Shown: positions 50,603 through 63,719 of the stretch, one piece after another
How the letters are laid out: each line of letters opens with the position of its first letter
Position numbering within the stretch: the stretch's first letter is position 1
NCBI GenBank assembly: GCA_033675265.1
Contig: JAUJYZ010000439.1
Coordinates: forward strand, 1 to 64,000
DNA from: Actinostola sp. cb2023
Taxonomy: Eukaryota; Cnidaria; Anthozoa; Actiniaria; Actinostolidae
Reading direction: 5' to 3'
Length of the DNA stretch: 64,000 nucleotides
Translations under genes and position numbers: made by a program
Notes under the pieces: generated by a model
Database searches by the model: none
Told to the model about the DNA's origin: nothing
Seen by the model: the letters and a program-made list of their open reading frames with translations, nothing else

Positions 50603-53600
50603 TTAGTAAAGTCCACATCCCTTTAAATTTGTTGCTATTATTGTGTCTGTTACCGCATTAAATACAAAATTGATGTTTTGAGTGTCCGTCGCACAAGTTA
50701 GGTGAGTGTATATTTCTTTTTCATCATTTAAGTTCTTTGATTCAAATTGTTTTCTAATAAATTTTGCACCATCATCAAATGTGTTTGGCCCTGAAAATAT
50801 ATGAAAGCAACAACGAATGAAAAGAGAAAAAATGGCAAAAACAGAATGAAAAAGGGAAAGAAAGGGGGTACTGGAAAGAGAGAGAGGGAGAGAAGAAAAA
50901 AGATAGATAACAAGCAAGGAATGAACAAAGAAAGGGATGAGAAGGAAGGAAGCTACAATTGTATCAAGCAAGGACAGTTTTGGGTTAAGTATCCCATTTG
51001 TTGAAAATAAAAATAAAAACTGCTCAACTCTGCGAAGCTTGTGTAAAACATTTTTAAAACAAAAAGTAGCGAAAAAATCGAAAAACGTTTCGACATCTTC
51101 AAGACTTTTTGTTGTTAAATGTTAATGTTAAAATGCCTCAGTTTCCCTTCAAACACAAAATCAGATGAAAACATTGTACTTGTAATACAGTTGATATGGT
51201 TTCCAAACAATAATTATAAACTTCACTTTCAAAGCCAGATAAAGAAAATGTGATTAATGATTAAAAACATTATGAAAACCTTAAAATTAAAAATCAATCA
51301 ACTATGCCAGGCATATTGATGTAGCATATAAGACATACAAGGACTTGTTGTTGAAACTATTATTGCCATGTGGGTAGAGTGCTTTCTAACGACCGTACCA
51401 ACTAGTCTGTCTGCTGGAACTCCAGCAGACACCATCTTGAAGTAGGGCAGGATATACAAAATAGGACTACTGTGATAACTAGCTCTTGTTGTTAGTGAAT
51501 AGCACTATACAATGGAGAGATCCTTAGCAAGAGAACAAGTTGATACATTTACATGTATCCACTGGATATGGGAATATTTATCCAATGGATTCCATGCTCG
51601 AGGATCCAGCGGTTTTCGTCCGGCGCTCCAAAGTCACTCGGCCGGACTAAAACCTCTGGATCCTCGAGCATGATGGACTGCATTATCCCCAAGGTTAAAA
51701 ACTGGGGTTAGGACGTTAGGTCTTCAAGATCTTCTGGTCTACAGTACTGCTGATGTTAACATTTTTTGTGTGTAGTTGGCGTAGAGTCTGTGTGGAGTCT
51801 GAGTGTAGTGTGAATGTAGTCTGGACTGGTATTTTGAAGTATTCAAATCAGCCAGTACTATCAAATAGAAAGCACCCTTGACTAAAATGCAATGATAGAA
51901 TACTACACATACCTGGATATTCAGGAAAGCAAATTGTAAGAGCGAACTTGGAAATCTTTTCTTCAAACAAATCCTTCTTGTTAAGAAATAAAATGACAGA
52001 TGTTTCCAAGAACCATTTATTGTTGATAATGGACTCAAAAAGCTTTAAACTTTCATCCATTCGATTCTGTAAAGGGATTAAAAAGTGTATGATTATAAAT
52101 ATATGTTTTAATGGCATTAAACAGAAAGAATGCTACCAGTACTTGCCATATATATATGTACTTGTAGTTGTATACTACTATAACACCATCAGATAAGCTG
52201 CACCCCAAGTTTGGTAACCGAGTTTATTTTTTATTTTTTATTTTAATTAATCAAATTTCAAGTTTATTGGGGGGAAACGTTTGTGGGAAGAAATTGAAAG
52301 ACAACAACACCAAAGTGAAAATGAAAGCTGCATTATTACTTTATATACTTCATATTCTTTGCTTCATTGAATGTAAACTCTCTAGCATTCACCCAACTAG
52401 ACAAGTACTCCCTCTTACTCCGATGAAGGGCTAAGGCTTGCATCTATCCATCTATCCATATTATGAAGATTTATCATCACACTTGAAAAACTTTAGATCC
52501 AAGTGAAAGCAAAATTATGTCCGTGTTTCGTTCCAATCATGAAACATTATCCCATATCTATTTTGTTTCATAATATGCTGTTGTAACATACATTACTGTG
52601 AATAAATATGGCATTGTACTTCTCCTTTTCCAGATCTTCTCACAGATTCTTGCCACACCTTTCTCCACTATAGCAGGTAAAAGGTGCAGCTTATCTGGCA
52701 ATGTTTACAGTACTTATTGATCAGGACTGCCTGACCCTTGAATATGGCTAAAGGCCATCTATCTATTTAGAAAGATATTACCAACACACCTAACATATAT
52801 TGTGCAGCTTATCTGGCAATGTTTACAGTACTTATTGATCAGGACTGCCTGACCCTTGAATATGGTTAAAGGCCATCTATCTATTTAGACAGATATTACC
52901 AACACACCTAACATATATTGAGTGAGATCACTCAAGACAAGATGTTACAAGTGGTTTATATGACACTGCTAGAGATGTATTCCTTGTACAGGTCCAATTG
53001 TGTTTCAGCGTATACGTATCGTCGATACACACTGTTTTACATTTTCCAGGAGATTAAAAACAGTATGAATACAAAAATGTTAATCATAATAACATTAATT
53101 TATTATAAGACTCAAAACATATTTATTTATTCACTAGATTATTATTTTTTTCCTTTCCCTCCAGCTCAATGCATTATATTATTAGTTTTTAGATTAGTTA
53201 TCTTTGTAAAGCACCCAGACTTAGTAGAAATAACGCTATACAAATAAAGAATATTATTATTATTACTTTTGTGGGGTGCTATATTGTTATTATTATTATT
53301 ATAATAACAATAATAATAACACTAATTTATTATAATAACAATAATAATGATAACACTAATTTATTATAATAAAAATAATTATAAAAATAAAAATAAAACT
53401 AATAATATTATTAATAATAAATTGTGGAATACTTACAGTACTTTCATCCTCCTCTAACGTCAAATCATAGGCACTAAGTGCTACACAGTAGATTATTGCT
53501 GTAACATCCTCAAAACAGTGAATCCATTTTTTTCGTTCTGAACGTTGCCCTCCCACATCAACTAACCTATAAACAGGAAGACGATATTTAGTCTCTGATG

Positions 53601-56600
53601 TCATTGTTTTCATATTCATTCCCCAGCTGTATGAGTCACAGCAAAACAGGGTTCTTGACTTAAGTATTTTCCTTTTAAAATGTGATTACAGGTGGTGCTA
53701 CCAAAACAACAATATTATTGTAGATTCCTCTTGTGAGTCATCTTACCAGACATTTCTTAGGTCAAGATAGCATATATACATGTATACTTTATACAGAGCA
53801 AAATGTGTGCTATAATATAAGAATGATGATGATTATGATTATTAAAATCGCCAAACCCGACCCCAAAAAAACAAAAATTACTCTGACATCCCATGGTTTG
53901 ACAGATACATATAATACTCACAGACATTTCATTTGTTGCTTGTACATGTATAAAACACTACACAATGATTATGAATGAAATCCATTTGTTTTATCTATAA
54001 ACCCTGTGTCAGGAGCCGTATGATGCCAGAACAGACCTCTAGACACAGCAGTATGCAAGTATTTGTGTAAAATGAAAGGTGGACACTGCCATCAAAACAA
54101 CAATAACAATGTTGTTGTTGTGTATGAATTAATACAGCTGTTCACAAGGATTTAATGATCATCATGATGCCAGAACAGCTAGAGCTCTAAACACATCCCT
54201 AAGTACTTGCTTATTGGAACAGGTTGCAGGTTGTTTTTGAAGCAAGCAATCATATCTAACGAATTCAGGGTTGCCACTAGGTTTTTCCATAAGAAGTTCC
54301 AGCTAAAAAATTGGCGACTCAACTACAATCACAATGCCAAGACATGATACGCTTTATTTGCTTCAGCATTCAGAATAGCCAGAGCAATGCTTGGAGTAGC
54401 TGGTCAAAGCGTGCCAGTTGGCAGCTTATTTTGATGACCCTGACCCTCATACTGTGTGGCCTACTTGTACTTGAGTAAAGAATTGATTAAATATCACTAC
54501 AAAAGAAGTGCTTTGCAACTTAATTAAAGTCGATACAATGTCTACAGTGCAAGTTGTATTATTATTAAAAAACACCGACAATATTGTTACGCACCTATAT
54601 GACTTACAGTATGGACACTCAAACCGTGAACACTTAGTTTTTTTTCTAACACAAATGTATAAATTATTGATTGAGCAAATTGATCAGAAAAATGATATAT
54701 TTTGATCACTAAGTGTATTTAACCTAAATGCTCCATTTGAGAGGCTGTGAGGCAATAGAAAGTTCGGAAAAAAAAGTTAGAAAAAAACTGGAAGTGTTCA
54801 CGGTTTGAGTGTCCACACTGTAATACAACAATACATGCAGTGTGCTTTTATAAAAATAAAAGGATCAGCTATACACATAGGTGATGGAGGTACCATGTGA
54901 ACCTTAAACACAGCACAGTGTTTACACAACTGTTATAAAAACATGTAGTGATCTAATCCGACATTTAGATCTCCTTTGCAGCGGATGAGATCTCTTCCTT
55001 GCTATAAACACACATTATATTGTCGTGAGATAAGTAAGTATGATATACATGTATATCAGTTAACCAATCAAAGTATTGCCTGGAACATTCCTGTTGGTTT
55101 AATTTATTTAAACAATAGACAGACCAGTAATCCAGTCTTTGTGGGGGGAAAAGCGGGTTCACAAAACTCAGTTGTTAATCACGCCTCTGAGACATGTTGC
55201 TACATGAATTTATGAATTAGATAATTTTTAAGTTCATTTTCCAATGTTTTTACAGATAAGGCACACCCCCCAACTGTGAATGACAATCTTAGGTAAAAAG
55301 GTATGGCTTATCGGAGTGTTTATGTTCACCCAAATTGTAGGTGTACTTTTTAAGTAATCCCATAGACAAAACAAGGTTTTATAAATACAGTAGCCTCTCT
55401 ATGTAAGTCACTCTCTTTAGCAACAGTATACTTACATTTACTATGACTTAGCGAGGGGTCTGCCTCGGAGATGGATTATTTGTAATCAAAGAGAGATGAC
55501 TGTACACGGAGGCTGAAATATTACAATGTTTTGGTACTCAAACTCACTTGAAGTGAAGCCTTTTGTGATCAAACTGCACTTCAACAATCCCCGTTGTTTT
55601 CACTCTTGTCCTGAGAAGATCTTGTTCTGTAGCTTCATAATTTTTGGCTCCTATTCTTTCCAAGGAATCTAAATAGCTATGAGAAGGCAAAAGAGAGCTT
55701 TGTAAACTTTAGAACACAAAAAAATGAATAGATTAAATGGCTCTTTGTTAGAGCATGACTACATGTATGATAGTTCTCTATAAAGGGCCGTTTACACGGG
55801 CAATTTCATCGGCAATTTCATATTGCAACCACAAATTGCCTGTGTAAACTACTGGCAATTTAATTGCCGCCGATAAGCGGCAATTAAGATTTGGCTGCAA
55901 TTTCGAACATGCTTGAAATTTAGTTCTTTTATAAAATTCAGTAATTTAATTATGATTTTACGGCAATTTTGTTTGTTACAAAAATGCTTGAATATCTGTG
56001 CGCTCTGTGCTCTCATAGAGCACGCAGTTTACGCATCCTTTGGCCAATCAGAGCGTGTGTTATACGTACAGTATAACAGTCATGCCAGTACACTCATTCT
56101 GCACTAGTCAGGCAATGGAACATCACAATAATATTATATGATAGTTTGTTCTCTTGATTGTTGTTTGTTTTGCTTAGAGTGCAAACACTAAAACCATGAA
56201 ATAGTACTAACTAATTAGTGCTATTGAAGAACTGTTTCATGGTTTTGGTGTTTGCACTCTATATATTGTACATGTATGTTTGGGGGTGGGTGGATGGGGT
56301 TGAGAGATATGACTTGGCAGAATGCTGACACCCAATGGCTATTTTCATTAGTCTTTAGAGTGTCCAGAAAAAAATCAAAATGAAATTACAAGCTTCAGCA
56401 AAGTTGTGTCTACAAAGAATGCAAATATTTCTTTATATATTATCATCCAAAACAAAACAAAATATGGTACATGTGAATTTCATGTGGGTTTCAATGTTTC
56501 ATGTGGGTTTCAGGTTTTCAGTGAAGTAATGTATTTGCAATCAAGAAGGATATTTATAAAACAACTTTTACTTTAAATAATAAAATGAATTTTCCAATAA

Positions 56601-59600
56601 CAACAACTGGGCATAATTGTGTTTACAGCTAAGCCCTTTATATACCCTTAAGATGACTACTGCCCAGGTAGTTGAAATGTTATACCGTACCCGATTCACA
56701 CCTAAATATGTTTAGCTAAACTGAGTTTTTCCTGATTCTATAATGAAAATGCATCTAATTTTAAGAGTCAAACTACTTGGAATTTATACTAAAGGACAGT
56801 TTACATCCAGTTTTGCAGCTTTTGTAGATAATTTTCTAAACCTGTTTAGTTAAAAAAAAAACACTTTAAAATATGTTGTCTTACTCAAAACTCGACTAAC
56901 CCAGGAGGTTATTACTCAATAAAATGTAAGCAAAGTTACATTGTACTTATGTACAATTCCTGGATTCCAAAAAATTACTAATTTACTAAGACTAATATTG
57001 CTTGCTGGATAATTCTGTCATAGATGTGAATACTGTACGTTGATAGACCAATAAACATTGCTAAACCAAATCAGAAAATTTAAATTTATAGATTCTTATT
57101 TCAGACTCCATAAGTCTGTCTGTTCACTCTTTGTTGAATCTGCATGATAACGTTCACACACCAACTTATCACTCTATGCATGTAGTACATTTTCATCCTC
57201 ATGCCACTACATATTCGAGCTCTTATGTTCTAAACTACTTCCAGTTAGATATACCCATCAAATACAATCGACCAATCAGAGCGAAGGGGAATCGTCTTAC
57301 AAAATTTGCTGATTGGTCGATTGTATTTGAAGGCTGTCATTCATTATGTGTCTGCTGCATGAAAGTGAGATTCGTAGCATCTGCTACCAGAGGCTTTGTT
57401 GTTTCTCGCGGGATGCCCCATTTGACAAAGTTTCTGGAACCAGGGTAAGGTGGATACCTCAAGATCCAAGATCATTTAGATGACATTTTGTGAATCATGT
57501 TTAGCAAGTTACTGAATGAATAAAAAAAGGGTTTCTTTGAAGAATTCTGATTTGTTGGTGTTCCAAGGACTAGTAAATATATTGATAATTACCTTGTTGT
57601 GGAAAACAATCAGTAATGTCTGCGACGTCATTTAAATTAAATGAGTGACTATAAATACATTATTTTACATGTACCTACAGTCTAATCGAAATACAGTTGG
57701 ACACCTGTTAATACCGACATCCTGTTTTTACAAGTATGGAAAGTTTCCTTCGTCCCCATGGAAACTGGGCCATATATTTTGCGTAAAAAAAACATTAATG
57801 TGGACTCCCGTTAATACGAAACCTTTATCCTGTTCCATTGGAGTCCTTAATTAATGTACAACTATACATGTGACTGTACATGTAACTCAACTCAGTAAAA
57901 ACAAAACTATTCAGTGGCAGATCAGTTACTCAAAAACAATAGGTTTTGTTAGAATGCTTCATGTGCACAATACAATTTTAAGTATATTTAACAAATTGAA
58001 GATGGTTTTGAGTTGTCTGTACTCTTATTGACACACACTTGACGTCATAAAATGTTCAAAACTCAAGTGAACTGCCAAGTTTTGGACATTTTATGACGTC
58101 AAGTATGTGTCAATAAGAGTACAGACAACGATAAAAACCATCTTCAATCTGTTTTTTACAATAACAAAGTCAAAAAGCATCCAAAAACAAGGAAAACGTT
58201 TGAAAGAAAAACTGTTTCAAGCGCACGCTGGCTCCGTGTGCGAGCGATTCGTCACTCTATGTGTCTGTACTCTTATTGACAATGGCTGAGAGCCAATCAG
58301 ATTGCGAGATTTCGCTCTGTTATTGTAAAACTAGACTTTCATTCAGAAGTACCAGACAATGGTCTACTAGACAATGCCGTCTACACGTATATGTACTTTA
58401 ACTCCTCATGATTGTAAGCTGCTTGGCTGCCATGGGTGACTTTCATATGCAGCCAGAAAAAAGTCCTCCATTAGTATTGAGACAATCAATGTGAAATGCG
58501 CTATATAAGAAATGGCCTATAATATTACATGGCAATACAGTATACTGCTTTTGCTTCTATCATCATACACAGTGACAATATGTTTTGACTACAAAATGAA
58601 GACAAAGATAGCAACAAAGGAAAGAATCTGATTGTGTTGACCATAATTCTGACATGATTTCTCGTTCATCAAATTGAATATAATTGGATGTAAATGGCAT
58701 ATTCCTCATTTGGGCATATGGTCAAAAGGTACGGTAAAAATTATTTCAAAATAATTAAATGCTACCACAAAAATAACAATTAGGACCACAATAATCATGA
58801 CCAAATGATGTAATCACTGTAACAATGATATAGCGATATAGTGATATTTGTTGTTGGTTTTCTCCCTTGCTTTGAGGGATTTTCTCCAGGTATAAGTACT
58901 CCAGTTTTCCTCCCTCCATGCAAAAGCTAACTGTATGTCGAGAGTTGTATACATGCATGCATGTTGCATGTACATCTAGAATATTGAATGTAGTGGGAAG
59001 TGAGTGACAAGTGGGATGCCCAACCACCCTCTTTCCTCCTGGGATTAGCTGCATTTGATTTTAAAGTAAATTTAAGCTTGGTATTACTGCCAAAAATAAC
59101 GACGAGAAAGTTTCATCTGCATGCGAATTGAATTTCAAGTACATTGTTAAGTCTAATTTGTTTAGCTTTTGTCTTTTTAAAATTCTTCGGGTTTTACTTG
59201 GAAACTCAGTAACAATAACATACGTAACAGCTAGGTTGATACTGTATTATATTTCGAGCTTGTTGAATACATGCCAATATTTTCTAAAGAGACAAACTTT
59301 GGAGGAGGCCACGAGTGCAAATATGACATAAACAGCTCATCATCACCATTAAATGCAACATAATTTGCATTTTAATTGCTGTTTAAAATGCTAACTGATG
59401 TACATCTGCTAGTACATGTATGTCTGTCAACAACAAAATTATTGGCTTAATAAAATGCAGGCTTCAGCATGGTCATATTGACAAAGAAAATGAAATATTT
59501 GAGGGATTTGTTTTATTTACTTTTCACTTTCCTATCAACAGGTTTAACTTAATTTGAAATTGGCAAGTATATACCCATAACTTGCCCCAAAAAATTGAAA

Positions 59601-61616
59601 ATTTTCTAATTACCAGAAAGAAAACAAACAAAACGCATTTTAAAAGCTAGCATATTCTATTTGCTTTTGGATGTACACAAGATGGATGAAAACATCAAAA
59701 CATGGCACATACTTGAGATCTGAGTAAGATAGAACAAGAATTTGCGTCATTTCACATTCTACAAGTCAAACAAGCTACGCTATGTTTAGTTCGCCATCAA
59801 GGAAAATTTCTCATTTGCAACCGTCAAGTCAGGTTGGTTATAGCAATAAAATGGTAATAAAATACAACGAAAAAAACCCCATCATGTTTCGGTAAACACG
59901 ATCCAGCCGTCGGTATATCGTCGATTTCGCATTCCAACTTTTGGTTTTAATTGTAAACAAATACGGTTCAACAATTACGTTGAAGTTTAGGGCGAGCAAA
60001 AGTTTGTAGAGATGAAGGTTGCAAACATTGGTTGTTGAACAGGAAATATACAGAAAAGTCCTGGTGATTGTCCATATATCCTGTACTGTGCAACACCGGT
60101 TGTATCTGCCCTCAGAAAGCAATGAATCAAAACAGACTTGCTTATATAGATATCAACTAAAACAGGTCGATCGTGTTCCCTTCAACTTCAAAAATTGTAA
60201 TGCCACTTTCACTACGAGTATAATCTAAAACCCTCCTATTTGTGAAATAATGTTTTGATGGCTACTTTTGAGGAAAATGATATATTGGTCAACTGGTCAA
60301 GCATGAAGCAGTTCAGGAATTTAGCCACAATATTCAAAGACTAGATAGCATTCAATTCAAATTGTATAAACAATGTTTAAAATAATGGCTAAACTTGGTT
60401 ATACAAAATAATAAATATACGGGCCATACATTTGTAGGTATCGACAAGTGTTACTCAGATCAGAAGAGTAAAGTCAGACATAAAGTTATGACTACATTGT
60501 ACATGTTTTTTTGGTGTTTCACTTACTATTTAGCAGAATCTCCAAGTTGATATTCTCTTGATCGACTGAAACACTCCTGTATACCGGCATCTAGCCATAA
60601 TCTATGCATTGACTCGGTTAATTCGGGAGTGAATTGCTCCGTATCGTCCGCTCTCGCTATAACGTCGAAAACCATTTTAGCATCCATCTACAAGACGAAA
60701 CAACAAAAGCCTCAGTCTCTGTGATGAAGCAACAGATAGTTGAGCTGTAACGTCATTTAAGCAATCTTTAAACGCGATAACTGAAGCTCTCAAAAGCTCA
60801 AAATAAAAACCATGACATCAATAAAGCCATAAAGTGCTTTGTGAGCTCACCAGCCTTTCATCGTTTTCAAAATCAATTCGTAACTTGTCCATAGCACGAA
60901 TTATTGTTAGCAAAGAGTAGATTGTATTGCTGAAGACAAGGGGTTTGTACTGCCTGTAATCTTCGGGTGAAAAGCCATGATCGTGAATGATCCTACAGAA
61001 AAGAAAGTCAAAACTGATGAACACATAAATTCCACCAACAACCATTCTAAACGAAAACAAAGTTGTACCCAATGTATGTACTGTAGTTAGGGAAGAGGTC
61101 AAAATACACGACATTCATACCTCATTTGCTTGACAATTGTACTCTTCCCCGACTCTCCTGCACCTAAACACAATAAATTAAAGCCATCAAAACCTTAGAT
61201 TTAATATCTTAAATATGAAATAATGTGCAAACTAGACGAGATCGTCGTGAGAGAGGGTTAGTCCACGCCTCCTCGTAACAGCTCAAGTCTAACTTTGAAT
61301 TCAGCATGTACACAGATGATCTTGTTTGCAACATTCTTGGCCTGTTATTTCCATTCAGAGCAACGACCTTTCAAAGAAGAAAGTTCTGATATCCTTGTTC
61401 ACTATCAAGGTACAAAATAAGCGAGTTCTTGTAGCAAATACGCCGTATCCCAGGTATAAATACACCAAAACACCAACAAATACTGTTATTAAGCATACCA
61501 AGTAACAACAGTTTCACATCCCTTTCCGCCCGAGCACCTTCGAGTTTGAGATTTTTCTCAATGGCTTTGCTCCTTGCAATGGCAGCTCGTTCTTCTGCAC
61601 TTAAAGTGCAACCCAT
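50603..61616 (-). CDS. GNAO1-like: Heterotrimeric G-protein alpha subunit, Go class, eight exons
   Basis: GTP-binding switch protein coupling membrane receptors to effectors. Exons on the minus strand: 61616-61499, 61163-61121, 60992-60851, 60687-60527, 55676-55548, 53566-53437, 52066-51913, 50790-50603, with lengths 118, 43, 142, 161, 129, 130, 154 and 188 nt. Total 354 codons plus stop TAA, exactly the length of animal G-alpha-o. Seen in order: [10 protein letters not shown] (Gly2 myristoylation, Cys3 palmitoylation), P-loop GAGESGKST (about 40-48), RTRVKTTG (switch I, Arg about 179), [12 protein letters not shown] (switch II), FLNKKD (about 268-273), TCATDT, and the C-terminus NLKGCGLY with the Cys four from the end that pertussis toxin modifies. 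GCGLY, against DCGLF in Gi, favours Go. Several otherwise conserved positions differ ([19 protein letters not shown]), so it is a divergent orthologue. Confidence 0.96.
51585..51677. repeat. Small palindromic repeat with CTCGAG/GGATCC core, copy 2
   Basis: CCATGCTCGAGGATCCAGCG faces CTCTGGATCCTCGAGCATG; the loop again contains a CCGGCGC/GGCCGG partial inverse. Lies in the last intron of the G-alpha gene. Confidence 0.75.
52684..52921. repeat. 118-bp tandem duplication in G-alpha intron
   Basis: GTGCAGCTTATCTGGCAATG to CACCTAACATATATTG occurs twice head to tail, differing at about two positions (GGCTAAAGG/GGTTAAAGG, AGAAAG/AGACAG), so it is recent. Confidence 0.93.
53252..53420. repeat. (ATT)n/(AAT)n-rich tract in G-alpha intron
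   Basis: TATTATTATTA and AATAATAATAACACTAATTTATT words, ending 17 nt from exon 6. Confidence 0.9.
54605..54822. mobile_element. TA-ended miniature element TACAGTATGGACACTCAAACC
   Basis: TACAGTATGGACACTCAAAC at the left, GTTTGAGTGTCCACACTGTA at the right, arms of about 31 bp including GTGAACACTT. Interior AT-rich. Same design as the TAGAGTGCA pair. Confidence 0.85.
56175..56261. mobile_element. TA-ended miniature element TAGAGTGCAAACACTAAAACC, copy 2 (87 bp)
   Basis: TAGAGTGCAAACACTAAAAC at the left and TTTTGGTGTTTGCACTCTA at the right; a shorter version of the copy at 49563-49707. Confidence 0.85.
57991..58152. mobile_element. Palindromic element with GTCTGTACTCTTATTGACAC arms
   Basis: GTTGTCTGTACTCTTATTGA then CACACTTGACGTCATAAAATG is mirrored by CATTTTATGACGTCAAG and TCAATAAGAGTACAGACAAC, with arms of about 65 bp and a loop of about 20 nt. 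The TGACGTCA-like core sits in both arms. Part of the sequence (TGTCTGTACTCTTATTGAC) recurs at 58260, next to a dispersed repeat. Confidence 0.85.
58853..58925 (+). mobile_element. Second copy of the SINE-like conserved block
   Basis: GGTTTTCTCCCTTGCTTTGAGGG, TTTTCTCCAGG and GTACTCCAGTTTTCCTCC are the reverse complement of the 32815-32880 block (GGAGGAAAACCGG, GGAGTACCCGGAGAAA, AAGCAAGGGAGA). Only the central block is recognisable here. Confidence 0.6.
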
Positions 61617-62717
61617 TCTGAAAAGGGAGCCAAGCTATGATGGCTGCTTAAGTTAAAATCACAGGTAGAAAATACCAGACTTCAACCTCCATTTGTCTCA
61701 GTGCAACGGAGTTCGGAGCGACTTTGGCCCGCGATTTCGCCCACGTTTTGACAGGCCCGCATAAATTATCTCTACGAATAAGTAATTTATTCTTCGTCGA
61801 CCAATCACATTGCCAGAAAATAATCGGCACATGTTCGTTGTTTAGTCGGAACGGTTGAAAACAACATTCGGAAGGCTACGGGATTTTGATCAAAAACACC
61901 TAAAAATATCCCAAATCAAAGAAAACTGATTTCAAAATTTTACCATCTTTCTTGAATATATCAATCAATCAAAGGTTTAGAAAATTGATTCTCTGATACG
62001 TGATCAGACAGTTTTAATGCATCATGCTCGAGTAATAACGAATAGCTATTTTTATCCGGTTTTTCTTAAATGAAATAAACAATCATGAACGTGGGCGAAA
62101 CTTTGTAGCGGAAGTAAAATGGTTGAGTATCATCCATGTGTTGTACTTATCATGATACCATAAATGTATCGGATTTACTATACAAACGAAGACTAGGGAT
62201 TAAGGCCTTGAAACTCAGGGAGAGGTGAAATACGATGGTTTTATCTCCTTCACATTGATGTTTTGACGCCCTTGGGCTTCTCCCGGCACCTCCGCTCTCA
62301 GTCTCTATTCTAGCCTGATTTTCAGACGGCAGGGGGTCATCCGTTTCCTCCTCGTTCTTAAAGCTTAAAATAATTTTTGCTTAAAACCTGAACTAAACTA
62401 CTTGGAAAATGTTATCACGGCTTTCCGTCTCTGCCTTTAATTAAGGAGTTTGTAACGAATCTTTTAGCTCAAATTTGTTGCGTTATTCGAATGGTCTAAT
62501 GCTCCGTCATCACGGGAAGAAACGTTTTTATGGAGCCTATATATAGGTCATCTACTTTTGGTATCACCGGCTCCATTACAGCGAAACGGATAACGTGATT
62601 TTATACTAGAATTTCAAAGGGTGTGGTCACGATCTCAAACTTTTGTGTCACAGTGGTATGGTTCAGTTTTCAATGTTTTTATTGGATTTTTACTTCAGGA
62701 CGGAAGAAAGAATATCC
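61617..62717. other. G-alpha upstream region, no other gene seen
   Basis: Sequence 5' of the G-alpha start codon on the minus strand. A CCAATCACATTG box occurs at about 61800. No TATA box or second gene identified; 62140-62700 has only short open frames. Confidence 0.45.
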
Positions 62718-62909
62718 CAGGGGCGGATCTAGAGATTTTGAAAGGGGGGTGCACCACTAAGGGGCCGTAAGGCCCCTTCTTCTAGGGGGACGTGGGGGCA
62801 TGCCCCCCAGAAAATTTTGAAATCTAGAAGCTCGAAAATGCAATTTCCATCCGTTCTGGGCATCAAATGGTGGGGAGACGTGAGCGAATATGTATCGGGC
62901 CCAACTCAA

Positions 62910-62951
<42 letters not shown>

Positions 62952-63129
62952 TGCCCCCCAGAAAATTTTGAAATCTAGAAGCTCGAAAATGCAATTTCCA
63001 TCCGTTCTGGGCATCAAATGGTGGGGAGACGTGAGCGAATATGTATCGGGCCCAACTCAAAGGGGGGGGGGGGGGGGGGGGGGGGGGCACCGGCCCCCGG
63101 CCCCCCCCCCCCCCTTGGATCCGCCCCTG
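62718..63129. mobile_element. CAGGGGCGGATC element with internal duplication and poly(G) tracts
   Basis: Starts CAGGGGCGGATCTAG and ends GGATCCGCCCCTG, flanked by TATCC on both sides (62713-62717 and 63130-63134), a 5-bp duplication. The interior is a tandem duplication of about 150 bp (GCATGCCCCCCAGAAAATT ... TATCGGGCCCAACTCAA), each copy followed by a poly(G) run of 40 nt (62910-62949) or 26 nt (63062-63087), then a C run. Same design as 10524-10728. Confidence 0.85.
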
Positions 63130-63134
63130 TATCC

Positions 63135-63719
63135 AGTGGTTTATCGGAGGACTTAGAAAACGAGACAGCGTTTAGATGCATGTAAGATGGTCAAAAAATG
63201 CCCAAAATCGACCAAAGCTTATATTCGTCCAAAATGGACATTTTCGGGTGAGTGGGTATAGCGTGTAAAAAAAAATCGTCCAAAATGACCAATTTTAGTG
63301 TCCCATGCAAAATCGTCGGGTTTATTCGAGTAATAGAGATTTAAAACTTGCGACTCTCACGTTAAAATCAAAGGAATGCCGATTTTTTTAAAAAGATTTC
63401 CTGATCAGACTAGTTGTCAAAGAGGGAGGGAACTAACAGTCGTATCCTAGTCACTAAAAACTGCCCCTTATACTACTATGCTATCGTGCATTCTCAGAGA
63501 ATTATATTAATTGGGATCAGAATTTGAATGTCCAACACGCTCGTTTCCTTTTCTACTATTCATAAAATATTTGATTTGTATTTTCCACTGCTATGATTGG
63601 TCCGTGGGTATGAATTAATGGTAAATTATGGGATGCCAAATTAGAATGTTATAGAAGCCAAAACTGCAAAAGCTGTAAAAACTAGCGACAGAATATTTAG
63701 TTTTGTGAAGTTTCTGAGC
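63135..63719. other. Intergenic, no gene seen
   Basis: AT-rich, no supported open frame. Includes an AAAATGNCCA / TGGACATTTT-type inverted word cluster around 63190-63300. Confidence 0.5.

Larger units (their letters stand above)
55677..60526. other. Largest G-alpha intron (4.85 kb), no nested gene seen
   Basis: Holds elements at 56175-56261 and 57991-58152, the SINE-like block at 58853-58925, a dispersed repeat at 58176-58325, and small inverted pairs at 55795-55850 (GTTTACACGGGCAAT / ATTGCCTGTGTAAAC) and 57259-57330 (CAAATACAATCGACCAATCA / TGATTGGTCGATTGTATTTG). Open frames up to 105 codons lack splice or family support. Confidence 0.6.

Noticed and set aside
50801..51004. 67-codon basic frame on the plus strand
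   Set aside because: Purine-rich intron sequence antisense to the G-alpha gene; no support.
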